Positions 17,567-27,950 of a stretch of DNA of 64,000 nucleotides are shown piece after piece (position 1 is the first letter of the stretch; each line of letters begins with the position of its first letter). The stretch is taken from NCBI RefSeq assembly GCF_002005225.1, contig NZ_CP019724.1, positions 4,032,501-4,096,500 of the forward strand, read 5' to 3'. Source of the DNA: Streptomyces pactum (GTDB lineage Bacteria > Actinomycetota > Actinomycetes > Streptomycetales > Streptomycetaceae). The position numbers and the translations under genes are program-made. Below the pieces are notes generated by a model. That model made no database searches. It was not told where the DNA came from and was given only the letters and a program-made list of their open reading frames with translations.

Positions 17567-20038
17567 ATGTCTGCCTGCGTCCCCGCCCGTACCGATTCGG
17601 CCCGTACCGAGCACGTCCATCCACCTCACAGCCCGCCGCCCGGCGGCCCCCGGCGCTTGCGCATCGCCGGCGCCGACCTGTCGGCCTCGATCGCCGTCTT
17701 CCTGATCGCCCTGCCCCTCTCCCTGGGTATCGCCCTCGCCACCGGCGCCCCCCTCCAGGCCGGCCTCGTCGCGGCCGCGGTGGGCGGGATCGTCGCCGGA
17801 TGGCTCGGCGGCTGCCCGCTCCAGGTCAGTGGTCCCGCCGCCGGACTCACCGTGGTCACCGCCGACCTCATCGTGCGCTACGGGTGGCGTACGACCTGCG
17901 CCATCACCGTGCTGGCCGGGCTCGCCCAGTTGGGTCTCGGCTGTCTGCGCGTGGCACGCTCCGCGCTCGCCGTCAGCCCCGCCATCGTGCACGGCATGCT
18001 CGCCGGCATCGGGGTCACCATCGCCGTCGCCCAACTGCACATCGTCCTGGGCGGCACCCCGCAGAGCTCCGTGCCCGACAACCTGCGCGCCCTGCCCGCC
18101 CAGTTGGCGAGCCCCAGACCGGCCGACCTCGCGGTGAGCGTGCTGACCCTGACCCTGCTGCTGCTCTGGCCGCGCGTCCCCGGCCGGGCGGGCCTGCTTC
18201 TGGGCAAGCTCCCCGCCGCCCTGATCGCCGTCGCCGGTGCCACCGCGGTCGCGGCGCTCGCCGGGCTTCGCCTGCCCAAGGTCGACCTGCCGTCCTGGAG
18301 CAGCCACGCTCTGGCCACGCTGCCCGAGGGCCCGGTACTCGGACTCGTCGCGGCCGTCCTGACCACGACGCTGGTGTGCAGTGTGCAGTCCCTGCTCGGC
18401 GCGGTGGCCGTGGACAAGCTGGTCTCCGCCCGGCCGGGCCTGACCGGCCGGGTCAAACGCTGCGACCTCGACCGCGAGCTGCTCGGCCAGGGCGCCGCCA
18501 ACATCGTCTCCGGGTCGCTCGGCGGACTGCCCATCGCCGGCGTGGCCGTGCGCAGTTCCGCGAACGTGGCCGCGGGTGCCGTCAGCCGGAACTCCACGAT
18601 GCTGCACGGCGTTCTCGTAGTGATCGCCGCACTGCTGATGGTCCCGGCCCTGGAGCTCATCCCGCTCGCCGCACTCGCCTCCCTGGTCATGGCCGTCGGC
18701 CTCAAGATGGTGTCCCTGAACCACATCCGCACGGTGACCCGCCACCGTGAGGTTCTGGTCTACGCGGTCACCACCTGCGGCGTGGTGTTCTTCGGCGTCC
18801 TGGAGGGCGTCGCGCTGGGCATCGCCGTGGCCGTCGGCGTCGCCCTGCACCGCCTGACCCGCACCCGGATCACGCACGACGAGACGGAAGGAACCCATCA
18901 CGTACACGTCCGAGGCCAGTTGACGTTCCTCGCGGTGCCCAGACTCAGCCGCGTCCTGCATCACGTGCCCCAAGGGGCGGATGCCGTCGTGGAGCTGGAC
19001 GGGTCGTTCATGGACCACGCGGCATACGAGACGCTGCAGGACTGGCAGAAGACGCACACCGCGCAAGGCGGCACCGTCGACATCACCGGCCGTCGGCCCG
19101 GCACCCGTATCTCCGAACCGGCCGACGTGGACGGCTGCCGCTGCCGCCCCTGGACACCCTGGCGCAACCACCAGTGCGAACCCTCGCACCCGGCGCCCCC
19201 GCCCGGCTCCGGCCGGCCGGGCGACGCCGGCCGGAGCACCGACGCGGCGACCGGCCCGGGCGGACCCGACGGTCCGGCCGGACACCCCGACGCGCCCCCC
19301 AGGGCCGGCGGTACCGGCAAGGACGGCCGGACCGACTCACCCGGCAGATCGCACGGACCCAGCGGACCCAGCGGGCGGGAACTGGCGCGTGGCATCAGCG
19401 CGTTCCAGCGCAACACCGCCCCGCTGGTGCGCGGAGAGCTGGCCCGGCTGGCCCGCGAGGGACAGCAGCCCTCCCAGCTTTTCCTGACCTGCGCCGACTC
19501 TCGAGTGGTGACGTCGATGATCACGTCCAGCGGCCCCGGTGACCTCTTCGTCGTGCGCAACGTGGGCAATTTCGTGCCGCTGCCCGGCGTGGAGAGCGGC
19601 GACGACTCGGTGGCCGCCGCGATCGAGTACGCGGTGGACATCCTGAAGGTGCGGTCCATCACGGTGTGCGGGCACTCCGGGTGCGGCGCCATGCAGGCGC
19701 TGCTCAGCGCCGAGCCCGGGGGTGCGCAGACCCCGCTCAAGCGGTGGCTGCGGCACGGGCTGCCGAGCCTGGAGCGCTTGCCCGAGGACGAGGGTGCCCG
19801 GCCCTTGCTGGCCGGACGCCGGCCCGCCGACGCGGCCGAGCAGCTCTGCCTGGCCAATGTGGTCCAGCAGTTGGAGCATCTGCGCGCACACGGCGCGGTG
19901 TCCCGGGCGCTGGACGCGGGCGACCTGGAGCTCCACGGTATGTACTTCCACGTGGGCGAGGCCCAGGCGTACCTGCTCTCCGAGGACGCCGGGGACGGGG
20001 TGTTCGAGCTGGTACTGGAGACCGACCTGACCGCCTGA
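17567..20038 (+). CDS. SulP-family anion transporter fused to a beta-carbonic anhydrase
   Basis: An 823-residue fusion. Residues about 30-430 form a SulP (SLC26) membrane domain starting LRIAGADLSASIAVFLIALP. Residues 440-510 are STAS-like (VHVRGQLTFLAVPRLSRVLH). A Pro/Gly linker follows (530-600), then a beta-carbonic anhydrase with zinc ligands Cys642, His703 and Cys706 and the Asp644-Arg646 dyad (TCADSR; GHSGCGAMQ). The pairing implies bicarbonate import or CO2/bicarbonate equilibration at the membrane. The ATG at 17567 is preceded by GGAGGAG. Such fusions are known in actinobacteria. The end lies 270 bp before acs, with no clear terminator. Confidence 0.93.
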   Translation: MSACVPARTDSARTEHVHPPHSPPPGGPRRLRIAGADLSASIAVFLIALPLSLGIALATGAPLQAGLVAAAVGGIVAGWLGGCPLQVSGPAAGLTVVTADLIVRYGWRTTCAITVLAGLAQLGLGCLRVARSALAVSPAIVHGMLAGIGVTIAVAQLHIVLGGTPQSSVPDNLRALPAQLASPRPADLAVSVLTLTLLLLWPRVPGRAGLLLGKLPAALIAVAGATAVAALAGLRLPKVDLPSWSSHALATLPEGPVLGLVAAVLTTTLVCSVQSLLGAVAVDKLVSARPGLTGRVKRCDLDRELLGQGAANIVSGSLGGLPIAGVAVRSSANVAAGAVSRNSTMLHGVLVVIAALLMVPALELIPLAALASLVMAVGLKMVSLNHIRTVTRHREVLVYAVTTCGVVFFGVLEGVALGIAVAVGVALHRLTRTRITHDETEGTHHVHVRGQLTFLAVPRLSRVLHHVPQGADAVVELDGSFMDHAAYETLQDWQKTHTAQGGTVDITGRRPGTRISEPADVDGCRCRPWTPWRNHQCEPSHPAPPPGSGRPGDAGRSTDAATGPGGPDGPAGHPDAPPRAGGTGKDGRTDSPGRSHGPSGPSGRELARGISAFQRNTAPLVRGELARLAREGQQPSQLFLTCADSRVVTSMITSSGPGDLFVVRNVGNFVPLPGVESGDDSVAAAIEYAVDILKVRSITVCGHSGCGAMQALLSAEPGGAQTPLKRWLRHGLPSLERLPEDEGARPLLAGRRPADAAEQLCLANVVQQLEHLRAHGAVSRALDAGDLELHGMYFHVGEAQAYLLSEDAGDGVFELVLETDLTA

Positions 20039-20262
20039 GCGGTACGGCGAGCCGGGGCGCGGGGAGAGAGGGTGTGAGCGGCGTTACAAACCCTGAACCC
20101 CGCGCCACCGGCATCCGTGGGTACTGATGACCACTGGCCACGAGGACGGGCGACCGCCCCACAGGTCTAAACCAGTTGCCCGTCGACCCTTGTCATCGGC
20201 CCCCCGGGTCTGATGAGCTGTGGCCTGGGACACAACGGACAACCCTGAGAATGGGAGATGTC

Positions 20263-20309
20263 GTGAGCAACGAATCCTTGGCCAACCTGCTGAGGGGGGA
20301 GACGGGACG

Positions 20310-20313
<4 letters not shown>
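20263..20313 (+). CDS. Upstream ORF overlapping acs (16 codons), resembling the Acs N-terminus
   Basis: GTG at 20263 after GGGAG opens a 16-codon frame, [16 protein letters not shown], whose TGA overlaps the acs ATG (ATGA at 20310). Its sequence matches the start of the following protein ([15 protein letters not shown]): S-x-L-x-N-L-L in register. It could be a leader peptide that couples translation of acs, or a remnant of an older N-terminus left by a local duplication or frameshift. Translation is not proven. Confidence 0.4.
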
Positions 20314-22268
<1,955 letters not shown>

Positions 22269-22283
22269 ACCGCCCGCTCCGAG

Positions 22284-22317
22284 GGCACCCGGCGAGAACC
22301 ACGCCGGGTGCCTTTTC
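22284..22317 (+). terminator. Rho-independent terminator of acs
   Basis: GGCACCCGGCG (22284-22294) pairs perfectly with CGCCGGGTGCC (22302-22312), followed by TTTT. The 11-bp stem lies 16 nt after the acs stop codon. Confidence 0.9.
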
Positions 22318-22491
22318 GCACGGAATGCCCGGCTATGCACCGTCACGGAGATCACCAGGCACCCTCGCCGCAGTTTAGGTAGGCTAAGGAACGCGTAAGA
22401 GACTCAACAAGATCCGCGAAGATCCTCATGGTGTGCCGGGAAGTCTGGTCGGCGAGTGTTCCGTGCTGCCCACCGACCGGAGGTTCTCCCT

Positions 22492-23916
22492 GTGACCGCG
22501 CCCCACACCCCCCGCAAAGCCTTCGGACGTCTGTCCCTCCCGGAGCGGAACTACGTCGCGGACGCACTGCGCACCGAGACGGTCGGCGGCGTCCTGCTGC
22601 TGGTCGCCGCGGTCACCGCGCTGGTGTGGGCGAACATACCGGCGGTGAGCGACAGCTACGAGAGCGTCAGCCACTTCCACTTCGGTCCCGAGGCCCTCGG
22701 CCTGAACCTGTCGGTCGCGCACTGGGCCGCCGACGGACTGCTCGCGGTCTTCTTCTTCGTCGCCGGTATCGAGCTCAAGCGCGAACTCGTCGCCGGTGAC
22801 CTGAAGGACCCGAAGGCCGCCGCGCTCCCGGTGGTGGCGGCGCTGTGCGGCATGGCCGTACCCGCGATCGTCTACACGATCACCAGCGGTGCCGGCGGCG
22901 GCTCCCTGGCCGGCTGGGCGGTGCCCACCGCCACCGACATCGCCTTCGCGCTCGCCGTGCTCGCCGTCATCGGCACCTCCCTGCCGAGCGCCCTGCGCGC
23001 CTTCCTGCTGACCCTCGCCGTCGTGGACGACCTGTTCGCGATCATGATCATCGCGGTCTTCTTCACCGAGTCCCTCAACTTCGCCGCGCTCGGCGGCGCG
23101 CTCGTCGGTCTCGCCGTGTTCTGGCTGCTGCTCCGCAAGGGCGTGCGCGGCTGGTACGTGTACGTCCCGCTCGGCCTCGTGATCTGGGGGCTGATGTACA
23201 ACAGCGGCGTCCACGCCACCATCGCCGGCGTCGCGATGGGCCTGATGCTGCGCTGCCACACCCGCGAAGGTGAGCAGCACTCCCCGGGCGAGCACATCGA
23301 GCACCTCGTGCGCCCCCTGTCGGCGGGCCTGGCCGTGCCGCTGTTCGCGCTGTTCAGCGCGGGCGTCGCGCTCTCGGGCGGCGCGCTCGCCGACGTGTTC
23401 ACCAAGCCGGAGACCCTCGGTGTCGTGCTCGGACTCGTGGTCGGCAAGACGCTCGGCATCTTCGGCGGCACCTGGCTCACCGCGCGCTTCACCCGGGCCT
23501 CGCTCAGCGACGACCTCGAATGGGCCGACGTGTTCGCGGTGGCGACCCTGGCCGGTATCGGATTCACCGTCTCGCTGCTCATCGGCGAGCTGGCCTTCGA
23601 GGGCGACGCGACGATGACGGGCCAGGTCAAGGCCGCGGTACTGGCCGGCTCCCTCATGGCGGCGCTCCTGGCCACCGTCCTGCTGAAGATACGGAACGCC
23701 AAGTACCGCAAGATGATCGCGGACGAGGAGCGCGACGACGACCTCAGCGGCGTCCCGGACATCTACGAGGAGGACGACCCCGCGTACCACCTGCGCGTGG
23801 CCGCCGTCTACGAGAAGAAGGCCGCCGAGCACCGCCGGATCGCCGAGGAGATGGAATCGGCGCGGCTTGCCGAAGTGCCGGGCGGGGCAGGCGATGAGGG
23901 CGACCGTCCGGCATGA
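22492..23916 (+). CDS. nhaA: Na+/H+ antiporter NhaA
   Basis: A 474-residue membrane antiporter. Family hallmarks are visible: FVAGIELKRELVAGDL, PTATDIAFALAVLAVIG (ion-binding Asp149) and LTLAVVDDLFAIMIIA (the Asp179-Asp180 pair equivalent to E. coli Asp163-Asp164). The C-terminal 70 residues are charged and helical (EEDDPAYHLRVAAVYEKKAA), longer than in E. coli. The GTG at 22492 is preceded by GGAGG at 8 nt. It would export sodium in exchange for protons and help pH homeostasis. It lies between acs and the holin-like gene, all on the plus strand. Confidence 0.94.
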   Translation: MTAPHTPRKAFGRLSLPERNYVADALRTETVGGVLLLVAAVTALVWANIPAVSDSYESVSHFHFGPEALGLNLSVAHWAADGLLAVFFFVAGIELKRELVAGDLKDPKAAALPVVAALCGMAVPAIVYTITSGAGGGSLAGWAVPTATDIAFALAVLAVIGTSLPSALRAFLLTLAVVDDLFAIMIIAVFFTESLNFAALGGALVGLAVFWLLLRKGVRGWYVYVPLGLVIWGLMYNSGVHATIAGVAMGLMLRCHTREGEQHSPGEHIEHLVRPLSAGLAVPLFALFSAGVALSGGALADVFTKPETLGVVLGLVVGKTLGIFGGTWLTARFTRASLSDDLEWADVFAVATLAGIGFTVSLLIGELAFEGDATMTGQVKAAVLAGSLMAALLATVLLKIRNAKYRKMIADEERDDDLSGVPDIYEEDDPAYHLRVAAVYEKKAAEHRRIAEEMESARLAEVPGGAGDEGDRPA

Positions 23917-24029
23917 TCTGACGAGACGGTACAGAAGACGGACCGTACGCGGTCGGGCCGCAGTGGTCGGGCGGCACGCGACAACCACGGAACCGTACGC
24001 AGATGAGCCAGGAGAAGAGGGAGTCCGCG

Positions 24030-24518
24030 ATGAGCGCACCCGACGACAGCCCGGTCGGCACCGAACGCAGCATCGGCCATCTGTTCGCCTCGGCGACCAC
24101 CGAATTGTCGGCGCTCGTGCACGACGAGATCGCGCTGGCCAAGGCGCAGCTCAGGCAGGACGTCAAGCGGGGGGCGACGAGCGGCGGCGCGTTCTCGCTG
24201 GCCGGGGCCGTTCTCCTGTTCTCGCTGCCGATGCTGAGCTTCGCGCTGGCCTACGGCATCCGGACCTGGAGCGACTGGAACCTGGCTGTCTGCTTCCTGC
24301 TGTCCTTCGCGGCGAACGTCCTCGTCGCGGTCCTCCTCGCGCTGATCGGCGTCGTGTTCGCGAAGAAGGCCAAGAAGGGCCGCGGCCCGCAGAAGGTCGC
24401 CGCGTCCGTGAAGCAGTCGGCGGGCGTCCTGCAGAACGCCAAGCCGCACCCGCGGCCGGAGCTGCCCGCGGACCGGTCCCCCGAAGCCATCGAGGCTGTG
24501 GCACGCTCGTCCTCATGA
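24030..24518 (+). CDS. Holin-X-type (actinobacterial DUF1469-like) membrane protein
   Basis: A 162-residue protein with an N-terminal soluble helix (TTELSALVHDEIALAKAQLR), then two membrane hairpins (FSLAGAVLLFSLPMLSFALAY; LAVCFLLSFAANVLVAVLLAL in part) and a basic C-terminus. This layout fits the putative actinobacterial holin-X family, although no phage context exists here. Its function is unknown. The ATG at 24030 follows GGGAG; the in-frame ATG at 24003 is an alternative. Its stop overlaps the epoxide hydrolase start (ATGA), so the two are translationally coupled, as I recall for Rv3669-Rv3670 in M. tuberculosis. Confidence 0.8.
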   Translation: MSAPDDSPVGTERSIGHLFASATTELSALVHDEIALAKAQLRQDVKRGATSGGAFSLAGAVLLFSLPMLSFALAYGIRTWSDWNLAVCFLLSFAANVLVAVLLALIGVVFAKKAKKGRGPQKVAASVKQSAGVLQNAKPHPRPELPADRSPEAIEAVARSSS

Positions 24519-25558
24519 CGGGCTCCTCCATCCCTTCGGGGCAATCTCCCTCGGGACAGTCCTCCCCGAGGGGGTCCACTTCGGGGCAGTCCCCCTCGAG
24601 GCAGTCCCCCTCGAGGCAGTCCCCATCGTCGCAACAACCCACCTCGGTCGTACGGCTCGACGTCCCGGGCGGGCACGAGGTGACCCACCGGGACGTCGCC
24701 GCCAACGGCGCCCGCTTCCACATCGCCGAAGTGGGTGACGGGCCACTGGTGCTGCTGCTGCACGGCTTCCCCCAGTTCTGGTGGACCTGGCGGCAGCAAC
24801 TGGTGGCGCTCGCGGACGCCGGTTTCCGCGCCGTCGCCATGGACCTGCGCGGCGTCGGCGGCAGCGACCGCACCCCGCGCGGCTACGATCCCGCCGGTCT
24901 CGCCCTCGACATCACCGGCGTGGTCCGCTCGCTCGGCGAGCCGGACGCCGCGCTGGTCGGCCACGACCTGGGCGGCTACCTGGCCTGGACGGCCGCCGCG
25001 ATGCGGCCCAAGCTCGTACGGCGGCTCGCGGTCTCCTCGATGCCGCACCCCCGGCGCTGGCGCTCGGCCATGCTCAAGGACGTCCGCCAGACCCGGGCGG
25101 GGTCCTACATCTGGGGTTTCCAGCGCCCCTGGGTCCCGGAGCGCCAACTGACCGCGGACGACGGCGCGCTGGTCGGCCGGCTGATCCACGACTGGTCGGG
25201 GCCGCGCCCGCTGGACGAGAAGGCGGTGGAGGTCTACCGCCGCGCCATGTGCATCCCCTCCACTGCGCACTGCTCCGTCGAGCCGTACCGCTGGATGGTG
25301 CGCTCCCTGGCCCGTCCGGACGGTATCCAGTTCTACCGCCGTATGAAGCGGCCGGTACGCGTGCCGACCCTTCATCTGCACGGTTCGCTGGACCCCGTGA
25401 TGCGGACGCGGAGCGCGGCCGGGTCCGGGCAGTACGTCGAAGCGCCCTACCGCTGGCGGCTGTTCGACGGTCTCGGACACTTCCCGCACGAAGAGGATCC
25501 GGTCGCCTTCTCCACCGAGCTGATCAATTGGCTGAAGGATCCCGAACCCGACCGGTGA
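24515..25558 (+). CDS. Alpha/beta hydrolase, epoxide-hydrolase type (EphE-like)
   Basis: A 347-residue alpha/beta hydrolase. HGFPQFWWTW is the oxyanion motif, and the nucleophile elbow GHDLGG places Asp (about 151) rather than Ser at the active site, as in epoxide hydrolases and dehalogenases. The acid lies in HGSLDPVM and the histidine in GLGHFPHEEDP. The first 45 residues are Ser/Gln/Pro repeats (SPSRQ) encoded by direct DNA repeats at about 24537-24640. Start coupled to the holin-like gene. Substrate unknown. Position matches ephE in the mycobacterial block. Confidence 0.88.
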   Translation: MTGSSIPSGQSPSGQSSPRGSTSGQSPSRQSPSRQSPSSQQPTSVVRLDVPGGHEVTHRDVAANGARFHIAEVGDGPLVLLLHGFPQFWWTWRQQLVALADAGFRAVAMDLRGVGGSDRTPRGYDPAGLALDITGVVRSLGEPDAALVGHDLGGYLAWTAAAMRPKLVRRLAVSSMPHPRRWRSAMLKDVRQTRAGSYIWGFQRPWVPERQLTADDGALVGRLIHDWSGPRPLDEKAVEVYRRAMCIPSTAHCSVEPYRWMVRSLARPDGIQFYRRMKRPVRVPTLHLHGSLDPVMRTRSAAGSGQYVEAPYRWRLFDGLGHFPHEEDPVAFSTELINWLKDPEPDR

Positions 25559-25685
25559 CCGAACGAACGCGCCCGGTACCCGGATCTGAACGCTTGTCCT
25601 ATGAACGGCCACTTGCCCGGCGCATACGCCAATTGGGGGCCCCGAGAACGGTTATCGACCTTGGGGCGGGGGCACACGTCCGGGT

Positions 25686-25877
25686 ATGGGCTGGACGCAC
25701 GACTACAGTGACGTAGCACGCGACGGCCGCTCCACGAGCGGCGTGAGCAGCACCCACCGACGAGGAGGCACCCCGGAACTGGCGGGTGCGGACCTACGGG
25801 TGGGCATTCCGCGCATTCTGCGCCGCCGGGCCCGCTGGGTCTCCGTGCGCCTGCGCCATCCACGCGGCGCGAGCTGA
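25686..25877 (+). CDS. Small basic hypothetical protein (63 aa)
   Basis: A short frame between the epoxide hydrolase and the converging protease gene. It begins MGWTHDYSDVAR and ends in a strongly basic segment (RILRRRARWVSVRLRHPR). Codon use is GC-rich at third positions, but no good ribosome site precedes it, and no family is recognised. The rest of the 385-bp spacer (25559-25943) shows nothing else. Kept as possible only. Confidence 0.35.
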   Translation: MGWTHDYSDVARDGRSTSGVSSTHRRGGTPELAGADLRVGIPRILRRRARWVSVRLRHPRGAS

Positions 25878-25943
25878 CCACACCCGCGGCGCCTGCGGCA
25901 CCCGCGGCGAGGCTCCCGGAGGACGTAGCCGCCGCCAAGGCTC

Positions 25944-27143
25944 CTAAAGGGCGCAGCTATCGCTGTCCACCTGCTGGTTCGCGGTGCGGCCCTTGGCGAC
26001 GTCCTCGCGGATCTCGTCCACGGTGAGCGCGTACCCGGTCTCGGCGTCGTCCAGGGACTTGGCGAAGACCACGCCGTAGACCTCGCCCTCGGGCGTCAGC
26101 AGCGGGCCGCCGGAGTTGCCCTGACGGACGGTCGCGAACAGCGAGTAGACGTCACGGCGGACGGTGTCGCGGTGGTAGATGTCCGGGCCGTTGGCCGTGA
26201 TGCGCCCGCGCACGCGCGCGGCGCGGACGTCGTACGCCCCGTTCTCCGGGAAGCCCGCGACGATCGCGCCGTCGTCGCGGGCTGCGTCCTCGTCCGCGAA
26301 CCGCAGGGCGGGCGCCTCCAGCTCGGGCACGTCGAGTACGGCGACATCGCGCCGCCAGTCGTAGAGGACGACCGTCGCGTCGTACTTCCTGCCCTCGCCG
26401 CCTATCTGCACCGTGGGCTCGTCGACGCCGCCCACGACATGGGCGTTGGTCATGACACGGCGGTCGTCGAAGACGAAGCCGGTGCCCTCCAGGACCTTGC
26501 CGCAATCGGTGGCGGTGCCCATGACCTTGACGATGGACCGCTTGGCGCGGGTGGCGACCGGGCTGTTCGCCAACGCCGGGTCGGGTGGCTGGACATCGGT
26601 GATCGGCTCGTTGGAGAACGGGCTGAAGACCTGCGGGAAGCCGTTCTGCGCGAGGACGGAGGAGAAGTCCGCGAACCAGGTGTCGGCCCGGGCGGGCAGC
26701 GCACGGGAGACGCCCTGCAGCACCGTGGAGCTGCGGACCTCCTTGCCGAGCGTCGGCAGCGTGGTGCCGGCCAGGGCGGAGCCGATCAGCCAGGCGACCA
26801 GGAGCATCGCCACGACGTTGACCAGGGCGCCGCCGGTGGCGTCCAGGGCGCGGGCCGGGGACCAGGTGATGTACCGCCGGAGCTTGTTGCCGAGGTGGGT
26901 GGTCAGGGCCTGGCCGACGGAGGCGCAGACGATGACGACGACGATCGCGACGACGGCGGCGGTCGTGCTCACCTCCGCCTTGTCCGTCAGGGCGTCCCAG
27001 AGCACCGGCAGCAGGTAGACGGCGACGAGACCGCCGCCGAGGAAACCGGTCACCGACAGGATGCCGACGACGAAGCCCTGGCGGTAGCCGACGATCGCGA
27101 ACCAGACGGCGGCCAGCAGCAACAGGATGTCCAGCACGTTCAC
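25944..27143 (-). CDS. marP: MarP-like membrane-anchored periplasmic serine protease
   Basis: A 399-residue protein: an N-terminal CvpA-like domain with four membrane helices (residues 1-125), a linker, then a trypsin-like protease domain. The triad is His235 (TNAHVVGG), Asp266 (RRDVAVLDV) and Ser344 (QGNSGGPL). Cys214 and Cys397 could form the redox-sensitive disulfide known in M. tuberculosis MarP (Rv3671c), whose catalytic positions I recall as nearly identical. MarP is needed for acid and oxidative stress resistance. It lies downstream of the NUDIX gene with a 47-bp gap, probably cotranscribed with nth and nudix. Confidence 0.92.
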   Translation of the reverse strand: MNVLDILLLLAAVWFAIVGYRQGFVVGILSVTGFLGGGLVAVYLLPVLWDALTDKAEVSTTAAVVAIVVVIVCASVGQALTTHLGNKLRRYITWSPARALDATGGALVNVVAMLLVAWLIGSALAGTTLPTLGKEVRSSTVLQGVSRALPARADTWFADFSSVLAQNGFPQVFSPFSNEPITDVQPPDPALANSPVATRAKRSIVKVMGTATDCGKVLEGTGFVFDDRRVMTNAHVVGGVDEPTVQIGGEGRKYDATVVLYDWRRDVAVLDVPELEAPALRFADEDAARDDGAIVAGFPENGAYDVRAARVRGRITANGPDIYHRDTVRRDVYSLFATVRQGNSGGPLLTPEGEVYGVVFAKSLDDAETGYALTVDEIREDVAKGRTANQQVDSDSCAL

Positions 27144-27190
27144 TGATTCAAGCCCCGCCTTGTCGTCCTACGCTCACACCGGTCACCCTG

Positions 27191-27898
27191 TCATGACCGC
27201 CAGTCCAGCGGGACCTGCTTCTCCCTGTCCCAGGGCCGCTCCCAGCCCGCGAAGTGCAGCAACCGGTCGATGATGCCGGCGGTGAAGCCCCATACGAGCG
27301 CCGATTCGACCAGGAATGCCGGGCCTCGGTGACCACTCGGGTGGACGGCGGTGACCCTGTTGGCGGGGTCCGTGAGATCCGCCACGGGGACGGTGAAGAC
27401 ACGCGCCGTCTCGTTCGGATCGACGGCGCCCACCGGGGTGGGCTCGCGCCACCAGGCCAGGACCGGTGAGACGACGAAGCCGCTGACCGGGATGTAGAGC
27501 TTGGGCAGCACACCGAAGAGCTGCACGCCGGCCGGGTCGAGCCCGGTCTCCTCCTCGGCCTCCCGCAGGGCGGCCCGCCACGGCCCGTCGCCCTGCGGAT
27601 CACCGTCCTCGGGGTCGAGGGCGCCCCCCGGGAAGGCCGGCTGGCCGGCGTGCGAGCGCAGGGAGCCGGCCCGCTCCATGAGCAGCAGCTCCGGGCCGCG
27701 GCCGGCCTCGCCCTCACCGAAGAGGATCAGGACGGCGGACTGGCGCCCGGCTCCGTCCTCGGGCGGCAGGAAGCGGCTCAGCTCGTCGGGCCGCACCGTC
27801 TCGACGGCCCGCACCACCGGCTCCAGCCAGCCCGGCAGGCCCTCCTTGCTGAGGCTCCCACCCCGGATGTGCCCTTGTGTGTCGCTCGCCCGAGTCAT
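27191..27898 (-). CDS. NUDIX CoA pyrophosphatase (NudL/UPF0035 type)
   Basis: A 235-residue NUDIX hydrolase. The CoA-pyrophosphatase signature LLMERAGSLRSHAGQPAFPG precedes the NUDIX box GGALDPE...RAALREAEEETGL, in which the spacer is longer than the standard seven residues. It would cleave CoA or acyl-CoA to phosphopantetheine and 3',5'-ADP. The ATG at 27898 (MTRASDTQG) follows GGGGG; a GTG two codons earlier is possible. It lies between nth and marP, the order known from mycobacteria (Rv3672c). Confidence 0.9.
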   Translation of the reverse strand: MTRASDTQGHIRGGSLSKEGLPGWLEPVVRAVETVRPDELSRFLPPEDGAGRQSAVLILFGEGEAGRGPELLLMERAGSLRSHAGQPAFPGGALDPEDGDPQGDGPWRAALREAEEETGLDPAGVQLFGVLPKLYIPVSGFVVSPVLAWWREPTPVGAVDPNETARVFTVPVADLTDPANRVTAVHPSGHRGPAFLVESALVWGFTAGIIDRLLHFAGWERPWDREKQVPLDWRS

Positions 27899-27950
27899 AG
27901 CCACCCCCGTTCTGCCGATTCCAACGCCCGAGGCTCCCGAGATCGTTCCG

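Noticed and set aside
22374..22391. TTTAGGTAGGCTAAGGAA as an iron box (DmdR/IdeR) upstream of nhaA
   Set aside because: It fits the 19-bp consensus only with a one-base gap, and the right half is wrong; the resemblance may come from a TAGGCT -10 box.
24030..24518. Holin-like gene as a sign of a prophage
   Set aside because: No lysin, capsid, integrase or other phage gene is nearby, and the gene belongs to a conserved chromosomal block.
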